Assembly: GCF_002217285.1 (NCBI RefSeq)
Contig: NZ_MUGW01000016.1
Location: 1 to 64,000 of the forward strand
DNA from: Flavobacterium hercynium
GTDB lineage: Bacteria; Bacteroidota; Bacteroidia; Flavobacteriales; Flavobacteriaceae
Length of the DNA: 64,000 nucleotides
Direction: 5' to 3'
The notes below the pieces were generated by a model that had not been told where the DNA came from, searched no databases, and was given only the letters and a program-made list of their open reading frames with translations. Every line of letters begins with the position of its first letter. Positions within the stretch are counted from its first letter, which is position 1. Of the stretch, positions 8,596 through 15,735 are shown one piece after another. Both the position numbers and the translations under genes were made by a program.

Positions 8596-9648
8596 ATGAG
8601 TGAACCTTTAATGGTTTTAAAAAAGCCATCTTATCCTTTAACACAATCTCTTTTAAGTTATTTAGAGCGATATGAGCGTATATCTAAAGTTTCTGTGTTC
8701 TATGATGATTTATTGCGTTTTTCGGGCTCTGTAAACGTTTACGACAAAAATGATTCCGATACGCTTTGGATCAGAGTGTATTATAGTGAATTCGAAAGAA
8801 CAGAAATCGATCTTAATCTAAAAAAAATATACTCGCTGTTACATTCTGATGGAAATAGCGAAATCATTCAGTTTTTAAATGTGGATGCGATCGACTATTG
8901 TACTTTTGGAAACTCAAAACCTTTTAGAATAAAAGTCCGAAATATTCTCAACGATAATTACGTTCATTTTTATATTAAAAAAGCGGATGCTTCACGTATA
9001 TATGGACTTGAACTAGAAGATATTCTTTCGCCTGATAAGATTAACTTTCTGGTTTATAAAGATACTTTGATAGAGGAACATATTATTGGAATTCCTGGAG
9101 ATGTTTTTATGGATACTTTATTAGAGAGTTGCAGTGAAACAGAAAAGGCACAGATTGCAAAAGAATTTGTAAAATTTAATGAGCGTTGTATGATACGTCT
9201 TTTAGGAGATATGCGTGCTTACAATTATGTTATTGTTCCCATTCACGATTTTGATCAGGTGGTGTACAAAATTCGCCCGATTGATTTTGATCAGCAATGT
9301 TACGAAGGAAACTTTAAGGTATATCGTCCACAGTTTTTTAAGGAAAATTATCCGATGATAAAACTAATCAAAGATAAATTAGAGGAACGTTCTATTATTC
9401 AATACAAAGACGAAGAAAGAGCTATTTTGGCAAAGCGGATTCACTCTGCAGAAAATAGAGTAAAAAAGTTATTAAATATTATGTGTCACGATACCATTTC
9501 GACAGAACAGCATCTGGATCAACTAAAAATGGAATTGTATCGTTATACTAATGATATGAAATTTAAAAATGCAAGATCAATGGGGCACATTATGTTTGCA
9601 GCTTTTGAATTTATTACACGTAATTTTAAAAACACCAATCTAATTTGA
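8596..9648 (+). CDS. Uncharacterised protein with protein-kinase-like motifs
   Basis: 350 residues, soluble, no signal peptide or membrane segment. I do not recognise a named family. The middle looks kinase-like: a candidate beta-3 lysine in VHFYIKK (K128/K129), glutamates E160-E161 in a following helix, then LLGDMRAYNYVIV (D205, N210), which resembles the aminoglycoside-phosphotransferase/HipA-type catalytic loop GDxxxxN, and 18 residues later IRPIDFDQ (D230, D232) resembling the DFG metal-binding strand. A helical tail follows (about 245-350). The kinase reading is an inference from motif order and spacing only. It is divergent from the ABC operon and followed by a lipoprotein gene 43 nt downstream. 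Confidence 0.75.
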   Translation: MSEPLMVLKKPSYPLTQSLLSYLERYERISKVSVFYDDLLRFSGSVNVYDKNDSDTLWIRVYYSEFERTEIDLNLKKIYSLLHSDGNSEIIQFLNVDAIDYCTFGNSKPFRIKVRNILNDNYVHFYIKKADASRIYGLELEDILSPDKINFLVYKDTLIEEHIIGIPGDVFMDTLLESCSETEKAQIAKEFVKFNERCMIRLLGDMRAYNYVIVPIHDFDQVVYKIRPIDFDQQCYEGNFKVYRPQFFKENYPMIKLIKDKLEERSIIQYKDEERAILAKRIHSAENRVKKLLNIMCHDTISTEQHLDQLKMELYRYTNDMKFKNARSMGHIMFAAFEFITRNFKNTNLI

Positions 9649-9691
9649 TTTACAAGAGTTCAAATTGAGCTTAATTTTTAAAAATAACATT

Positions 9692-10552
9692 ATGAAAAAG
9701 TTTTTTTTATTTAGCGTTTCTATTGTCTTATTGGCATGTCAGCAAAAGTCGCATAGTGATTTTACCACGCTTTATTCTCTTCCTAAGAAATTGAAAGAGG
9801 TTTCCGGAATTACTTATGTTCAGGATAAAAAAATAATTTATGCTATAGAAGATAGCGGAAATGCTAATAAAATTTACGCTGTAGATGCGGAAGGAAAATT
9901 AGATAAAACGATAGAAGTTACAAATGCAACCAATGTAGATTGGGAAGATATCACACAAGATAAAACAGGTAATGTATATATTGGTGATTTTGGAAATAAC
10001 GACAACAAACGTCAGGATTTATGTATTTACAAAGTAGCAAAAAACGAATTGAATAACGATCAGGCTAAAGCCGAGTACAAAGTATCTTTTTCGTATCCGG
10101 AACAAACAGCATTTCCACCAAAGAAAAAAGAACTGTTTTATGATGTAGAAGGTTTTTTCGAACACGAGAACTATTTCTATCTTTTTACAAAAAACAGGAG
10201 TAAAGGCTTTGATGGAACGGCTTTTATTTATAAAATTTTGAATGCACCGGGAACTCAAAAAGCAGAAAAAATAGGTGAAATAAAAACCTGTGACAATTAC
10301 AATCATTGTGTTTTGACAAGCGCAACCATTAGTCCTGATGGGAAAAAAGTAGTCTTGTTAAGTCATGATAAAATAGTTTTGCTAAAAGATTTCAAAGGAG
10401 ATTCATTTCACAAGGGAACCCAAACCGAAATTCTTTTAAATCATTTTTCACAAAAAGAAGCTATCGTATTTAAAGATAACAATACCTTACTTATTGCTGA
10501 TGAAAAAACAAATAAAACCGGTGGGAATGTTTATGAGTTTAAGCTTAGATAA
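9692..10552 (+). CDS. Lipoprotein, probable beta-propeller
   Basis: The ATG at 9692 is chosen over an upstream in-frame TTG at 9665 because it begins directly with a lipoprotein signal, MKKFFLFSVSIVLLAC, with lipobox LLAC. The mature protein (about 270 residues) has repeated strand-turn patterns such as SGITYVQDKKIIYAIEDSGN, DWEDITQDKTGNVYIGDFGNN and TSATISPDGKKVVLLSHDK. These suggest blades of a beta-propeller of the esterase-like phytase/NHL type. No catalytic residues can be assigned. It is probably tethered to the periplasmic face of a membrane or the cell surface. It follows the kinase-like gene by 43 nt and may be co-transcribed. Confidence 0.82.
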   Translation: MKKFFLFSVSIVLLACQQKSHSDFTTLYSLPKKLKEVSGITYVQDKKIIYAIEDSGNANKIYAVDAEGKLDKTIEVTNATNVDWEDITQDKTGNVYIGDFGNNDNKRQDLCIYKVAKNELNNDQAKAEYKVSFSYPEQTAFPPKKKELFYDVEGFFEHENYFYLFTKNRSKGFDGTAFIYKILNAPGTQKAEKIGEIKTCDNYNHCVLTSATISPDGKKVVLLSHDKIVLLKDFKGDSFHKGTQTEILLNHFSQKEAIVFKDNNTLLIADEKTNKTGGNVYEFKLR

Positions 10553-10620
10553 AGTTGCTAAGATACTAAGGTACTGAGGTGCTAAGCTGCTGAGATACTA
10601 AGTTTCTAAGAGTTTAAGTT
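10553..10620. repeat. Word-like repeat GCTAAGATACTAAGGTACTGAG
   Basis: About 68 bases of shuffled units such as GCTAAG, ATACTAAG, GTACTGAG and GCTGAG, directly after the lipoprotein stop. The opposite strand of the same words reappears at about 10720-10745 on the other side of the inverted repeat. Related words occur near 31641-31672 and 40295-40365. Confidence 0.75.
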
Positions 10621-10636
10621 TTATACTTAAAAAAAA

Positions 10637-10690
10637 CAGCCACGAATTCATGAATTATTTTGGAGTAAATAATTCGTGAATTCGTGGCTG
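10637..10690. terminator. Long inverted repeat, probable bidirectional terminator
   Basis: 24-base arms (10637-10660 and 10667-10690) around a 6-base loop, complementary except one G-T pair. It lies between convergent genes with A-rich and T-rich flanks, so it could end transcription from both sides. The arms contain the phrase GAATTCGTG, also seen in the gap near 39398-39410. Confidence 0.7.
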
Positions 10691-10757
10691 AAAATTTTTA
10701 TAAACGCTCAGTTTTAAGATTAACAACTTAGCAACTTAGTCCCTCAGAAGCTTAAAG

Positions 10758-13700
10758 CTAAAAACTAAAAGCCGCTGCAAAAATTACCCTTCCAATTTCA
10801 TCCGGTGATTTAAAATACTGAATTCTTGCAGTAAGTACATTAACAGCATTAAGCCAAAGTCCGCCACCATAATCCTGGTGCCATTTTGTAGAACTTTCAC
10901 CATCAAGCCAAATTCTTCCGTAATCAAATCCGCCTAGGATTCCATACGTTAACGGAGCAATGGTACGTTGAATTTTACCAATACTGTAACGGATATCACT
11001 GCTTTGTGTAAAATAAGAATCTCCTAAAAAGCGCTCGTTTCTGTAGCCACGAAGGTTCATGTCGCCACCCAGAGTAGCTCCCTGATAAAATTCGTAATTG
11101 TTGTTCAGAATCTTTTTTCCCTGAAGGATCGTAGCCAGAACTAATTTTCCGTTTTTGTCTATCCTATGTGCAAAACCTAATGAAGTTTCTAATGTTGGAA
11201 AGTTTTGTTTCGATTCTTCTAAATTAGTTGTCCAGCTTGCCGAAGCCATAAAAGCCATTCCTAAAGTTGGTTTCGATTTTAAATCAGCATTTTTAAAAGT
11301 ATATTTAAGTTTTGCTCCTCCGAAAATCTGACCATCAAAAATTGCCGGATTTACAGTATTAGACGCTTCAATAAATCGACCTGTAGTTTCCTCCACTTTC
11401 ATTTGTTCAAAGAAGGGCTGAACCGTAAATTCGCTTCCATAACGACCAACATGTCTCATGGCTGCTGATACTTTAAATTGCTGAATTCTAACACGATTGT
11501 AATCTAAATCGAATCTTTTCTGCTCATTTTGCGTTTCATTTCCAAAACCAAAATAATTTTTAGCAAAGTTTGGTGTAGTATATTGCGACTCAACATCAGC
11601 AATCCATCTACCTAATAATCCAGGAAAATGTGCTACATAATTTAATTCTGTACCGCCTGTTGCAAAGTAGTAAAAGGCATTGATCACATGTCTTTGCGTG
11701 TACGGATTTTGTTTGAAATTGTTTACCGTATAATTTAAATTAATACCTAGTTTTACACCATCGTCAGGATTAAAACCAATATTTGGAAGTCCTGAAATCA
11801 CATTGTATTTTGGTTTTTCGTAATTATACAAGTTTACATCATAATCATCTGTAAGCTGTGTTTGCGTTTTATTGTCGAGATTATAGGTGTTTTCTTTTGA
11901 CTTGAAATCGTACACAATCACCTTTCTTCCGTTTTCAATGTTATAAGTATCATTGTTCTGACCACCAATCAAACGTATTTTGATTCTTGATTTGTGATCG
12001 CCAACAACTTGAAAAATATCATTGTCATCTAAACCATAAATCCATAAATTTTTCGTTTTAGCATCGGTTACCGTTTTGGTATAAATTAGTTCCTCACCCT
12101 CTTTTTTAGTGCGGTATACTTTGATTTCAATGCTTTTTCTGGCAGTGTGATCAATAACAAATTTGTCTTTTTTATCCGTTCCGGCAATCATAACCGTTTT
12201 GCTTAACACGTCAGAATATGCAGAAGCATACTTTTGAAGTTCTTTCTTTCTGTTTTTTAATTTTCTTTTGATGTCTTCAATCGTTTCATCCTGTACTTCT
12301 TTTGGTAAATTTTTAAAAGCTTTATCAATAGCAGCGTCAGATAAATTTTCCTGAATGTATTTTGCCTGTGCGATCCAGTCTTGCTCGTTGGCAGTTTTTA
12401 AGAAAGCCAAATCCATAGGATAAGGTTCTCTGTTAAGCCATTTTACATTGTCTATCTTATTTCTAAAAGAACGCATGTGACGCAATGCCGGAATATTCAT
12501 TAGTATAGAAAGTAATGTTCCGTCGTATTTTGAAAAAGCCTGATCACGATCGCGTGGAATAGGTTTGTAAATTATTTTATCGCCTACTTTATATTCTGCC
12601 CAGCGCCATTGATCACTATGTCTGTCCCAATCGCCAATCAGCATGTCAAACAATCTGGCTTTAATGTATTCTTTTTCGTCTACAGCATACTTTTCATCCT
12701 TATGAAGATTTTTCAGCATGTCATCAGTACTAATGATATTTCTTGGGTTTCCAAAGTTTTTAGCATCTAAATGATTATCAGCAGGTCTTTCTTCAACCAT
12801 GTACAATTGATCTCCAAAGTTGGAGTTGAATTCTCTTAAGCCATTTTGTTTTGGAATATAGTATAAAATAGGATTGGTATGAGCGATACCTAAATTATCT
12901 GCCAAGTTGCCAATTACAAAAGGAGTGTAAGGATGAGAAGTCGTATAGAAATCTAATAAAAAATTCTCTGCGTACGTATCCTGAAAATCATTTACAACAT
13001 ATTGATCTTTAAAAGCAACGGATTGTAGAAATACGGTCGCGCTCTTTTTTAGAGCACGCATTACATATTCACGTCCTTTTGGATCCGACATACGTAACGA
13101 TACCGATTGGTGTCCGCCGCCTTCACGAATTGGTTTTAAACCTCCTTTTAAGGTGTCGATAGTTGCTACTTTAGCTTCAATAGGAAGGCTGTAATATTTT
13201 CTGTAATGATTTCCGAATAAGAATCTATGAAATCCATTTTTCTGCGTCATTTTATCAGAATAGATTGAAGTCGTAATGGTAGCCGGAAATTTATCAGATT
13301 CGTTTGCTGCCCAATTGATTTCTTTTGCTTTGATGATCTCACGTTCAAAAAGAAGTTTTTCACTGTTCTTTTCATTTCCAAAAAAGGCAACTTTAGCATC
13401 TCCGCTTCTAAACAGAGTTAGCGTTGCGTAACCATTTCCTCCGTATGAAAAGTCATTGGCTCCGACGGCTCTTGCTGCTTCCGATTTTGAACCTGCTCCA
13501 CTGATAATTTGCTTAATATTATCACCATTTATATATTGCAGATTATGATCATGACCAGAAACCACAATTACATTTTTTTGACCTTGTAATAAAGTTTTTA
13601 TCCTTTTCGCGTAAGCGGTGTATTGCTTGTTCTGAATATCTTGGGGACTAACACCTGATGTTTTTCGGAGTAAATTGATAAAAGAACCAATAATAGGAAG

Positions 13701-14492
13701 CGGGATTTTTTTCTCTAACGGAAATAATTGTTTTTCTAATGAAAATTGTCCACCGTGAGTTCCATTGCTTAATAGCGGGTGATGGATAGCAAGCACAACT
13801 GTTTTTTCCTGATTTTTATTCAGCAAGTTTTCCAGTTGATCAAAAAAGTCTTCACGGGTTTTAATATCACAATTATCATTTATCGTAGGATGATTGTCCC
13901 AGTCTTCCAGAAACCATTCGCTATCAATAGTTATAAGTGTGGCAGTACTGTCGATTTTTACATCTTCAATAGCACAGCTTTTCCTGGGAAGAAACGCTTT
14001 TTTATCATTCAGGTATTTATTTACAAAATCTGCCTGTAGTTCCAGACCTTTAATTCCGCTGTACCAATCGTGATTTCCGGGAATAACAATTGTTTTTCCT
14101 TTAAAACCTTTTGTTAGTTTCAATTGATTCGTAAGTTTTGTTTCAGCCAAAGCTTTTTCTGCTGCATTATCATCTGAAGGAAAACCTTTAGGATAAATGT
14201 TGTCTCCTAAAAATAATAATGTCGATTTTTTGCTTGCTTTTTTAAGCTTTTTATGCAGGAGTTCAAGCGTTTGCTGGGCTTGTTCTTCATCTGCATTTCC
14301 TGCATCCCCAACTAAATAAATAGTGTGTGCAATTTTTATGGTATCAGTTGCGTTCTCAGTTTCATTTGCGCTCACATTTTTTCCATACTGAGCTTTGTGT
14401 GTAGCGCAGGAAATAAAAAATAGCGTTGTTATAATTACTAAAGAGCAGCTTTTAATTTTAGTAATAAAATGATTATCCAAAAACAATTTCAT
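10758..14492 (-). CDS. Outer-membrane fusion: metallophosphoesterase, kinase-like domain, Omp85-like barrel
   Basis: 1244 residues. The N-terminus has a lipoprotein-type signal with lipobox FISC (C29). Residues 56-340 are a calcineurin-like phosphoesterase: GDAGN (D63), GDN (96-98), GNHDW (139-143), AIHHPL (H237-H238) and GHDH (313-316). Residues ~445-720 resemble an atypical kinase: EGGGHQSVSLRM (457-468, glycine-rich loop), RALKK (479-483), a hinge-like QLYMVEERP, LIGDWDRHSDQW (618-629) and PRDRDQAF (646-653). This recalls the Fam20C/HipA/CotH catalytic DRH and metal-binding D. Residues ~910-1244 form a surface-antigen/Omp85-like beta-barrel with LRGYRNERF, ending in phenylalanine. The phosphoesterase and barrel are confident; the kinase part is inference. 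It is divergent from the HD gene by 26 bp. Confidence 0.9.
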   Translation of the reverse strand: MKLFLDNHFITKIKSCSLVIITTLFFISCATHKAQYGKNVSANETENATDTIKIAHTIYLVGDAGNADEEQAQQTLELLHKKLKKASKKSTLLFLGDNIYPKGFPSDDNAAEKALAETKLTNQLKLTKGFKGKTIVIPGNHDWYSGIKGLELQADFVNKYLNDKKAFLPRKSCAIEDVKIDSTATLITIDSEWFLEDWDNHPTINDNCDIKTREDFFDQLENLLNKNQEKTVVLAIHHPLLSNGTHGGQFSLEKQLFPLEKKIPLPIIGSFINLLRKTSGVSPQDIQNKQYTAYAKRIKTLLQGQKNVIVVSGHDHNLQYINGDNIKQIISGAGSKSEAARAVGANDFSYGGNGYATLTLFRSGDAKVAFFGNEKNSEKLLFEREIIKAKEINWAANESDKFPATITTSIYSDKMTQKNGFHRFLFGNHYRKYYSLPIEAKVATIDTLKGGLKPIREGGGHQSVSLRMSDPKGREYVMRALKKSATVFLQSVAFKDQYVVNDFQDTYAENFLLDFYTTSHPYTPFVIGNLADNLGIAHTNPILYYIPKQNGLREFNSNFGDQLYMVEERPADNHLDAKNFGNPRNIISTDDMLKNLHKDEKYAVDEKEYIKARLFDMLIGDWDRHSDQWRWAEYKVGDKIIYKPIPRDRDQAFSKYDGTLLSILMNIPALRHMRSFRNKIDNVKWLNREPYPMDLAFLKTANEQDWIAQAKYIQENLSDAAIDKAFKNLPKEVQDETIEDIKRKLKNRKKELQKYASAYSDVLSKTVMIAGTDKKDKFVIDHTARKSIEIKVYRTKKEGEELIYTKTVTDAKTKNLWIYGLDDNDIFQVVGDHKSRIKIRLIGGQNNDTYNIENGRKVIVYDFKSKENTYNLDNKTQTQLTDDYDVNLYNYEKPKYNVISGLPNIGFNPDDGVKLGINLNYTVNNFKQNPYTQRHVINAFYYFATGGTELNYVAHFPGLLGRWIADVESQYTTPNFAKNYFGFGNETQNEQKRFDLDYNRVRIQQFKVSAAMRHVGRYGSEFTVQPFFEQMKVEETTGRFIEASNTVNPAIFDGQIFGGAKLKYTFKNADLKSKPTLGMAFMASASWTTNLEESKQNFPTLETSLGFAHRIDKNGKLVLATILQGKKILNNNYEFYQGATLGGDMNLRGYRNERFLGDSYFTQSSDIRYSIGKIQRTIAPLTYGILGGFDYGRIWLDGESSTKWHQDYGGGLWLNAVNVLTARIQYFKSPDEIGRVIFAAAFSF

Positions 14493-14518
14493 AATTTAGT
14501 GGTATAAAAATATTCTCC

Positions 14519-15703
14519 ATGAATTTAATAGAACAGTCCGAAGAATTCGTCAGTAATTTACTCAAAGATAATCTTTCTAATCTATATTCTTACCATAATT
14601 TTAACCATACTTTTTCGGTCGTAAATGCAGTAAAAGAACTCTGCAAAAAAGAAGATGTGGAAGGAGATGATAAAGAATTATTGTTGGTTGCGGCATGGTT
14701 TCATGACACAGGTTACACAAAAGGTTATGAGAACCATGAGCTGGAAAGCACAAAAATTGCAGCTGATTTTTTAAGAGAAAAAGGCAAGTCAGATGAGTTC
14801 ATTGCCAATGTCTCTAAACTGATTATGGTAACGGTAAAAGAATATATTCCGAAGACTCATTTAGAGAAAATCATGAAAGATGCCGATTATGCGCATCTTG
14901 TGGGGGTCGAATATGAAGTGACCTGCGAATTATTACGTCTTGAATTGAAGAACACGCATAATGTATTGTTTTCTAATGCAGAATGGGCAAAAGAAAACTT
15001 AAACTTTTTATTAAACAAACACCGTTTTTATACCGATCACGCTTTAAAAAAATGGCAGCCTTTAAAGGAGAAAAATTTAATTCTGGTACAGAAAAGAATT
15101 GATAAACAAGAAAAGAAAGCGGCTGAAAAAATGAAAGAAGAAAATGCAAAAAAAGATAAAGTAGAAAAACCGGATCGTGGTGTTGATACCTTATTTCGTG
15201 TTACACTTGGAAATCATACACGCTTAAGCGGAATTGCAGATAGTAAAGCCAATATTTTATTATCCGTAAATGCCATTATTATTTCGATTGCACTTTCGAC
15301 TATTATTCCAAAATTAGACAGCCCGAAAAATGCGCATTTGGTCATCCCAACATTTATCATGTTGATGTCGAGTGTTGTTACCATTATTTTCGCCATACTT
15401 TCGACAAGGCCAAAAGTCACTACGGGTGTTTTTACAAGAGAAGATATAGAAGCAAAGAAAATAAACTTACTGTTTTTTGGAAATTTCTACAAAATGCCTT
15501 TAGAAGAATACGATTGGGCAATGAATGAAATGATGAAAGACCGCGATTATCTGTATTCGACAATGATTAAAGATTTGTATTATTTGGGAATCGTTTTGCA
15601 ACGCAAATACAATTTACTGAGAATCGCCTACAACCTGTTTATGTTTGGGATAATTATAACCGTAATTTCTTTTATTATTGCTTTTAAAGGAGTAGGAGCC
15701 TAA
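14519..15703 (+). CDS. HD-domain protein with C-terminal Pycsar-effector-like (PycTM) membrane module
   Basis: 394 residues. The N-terminal HD phosphohydrolase (about 1-180) shows H30, H62-D63 in AAWFHDTGY and D121 in KDADYAHL, the metal ligands of the superfamily. A charged Lys/Glu linker spans about 185-220. The C-terminal half has FRVTLGNHTRLSGIADSKANILLSVNAIIIS followed by two membrane segments (about 246-263, 274-295) and a third at the end (371-390). This is the pattern of the DUF5706/PycTM family, whose members kill phage-infected cells in Pycsar defence on sensing cCMP or cUMP. No adenylate/guanylate-cyclase-type gene is adjacent. In this lineage the gene may be a housekeeping cyclic-nucleotide-responsive protein instead of a defence effector. 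Confidence 0.85.
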   Translation: MNLIEQSEEFVSNLLKDNLSNLYSYHNFNHTFSVVNAVKELCKKEDVEGDDKELLLVAAWFHDTGYTKGYENHELESTKIAADFLREKGKSDEFIANVSKLIMVTVKEYIPKTHLEKIMKDADYAHLVGVEYEVTCELLRLELKNTHNVLFSNAEWAKENLNFLLNKHRFYTDHALKKWQPLKEKNLILVQKRIDKQEKKAAEKMKEENAKKDKVEKPDRGVDTLFRVTLGNHTRLSGIADSKANILLSVNAIIISIALSTIIPKLDSPKNAHLVIPTFIMLMSSVVTIIFAILSTRPKVTTGVFTREDIEAKKINLLFFGNFYKMPLEEYDWAMNEMMKDRDYLYSTMIKDLYYLGIVLQRKYNLLRIAYNLFMFGIIITVISFIIAFKGVGA

Positions 15704-15735
15704 ACGAAACCATAAAATAGCAAATGAGCTCAATG

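Noticed and set aside
14519-15703. A complete Pycsar defence system
   Set aside because: No uridylate or cytidylate cyclase gene is adjacent; neighbours are an outer-membrane fusion and a GAF protein, neither with cyclase motifs.
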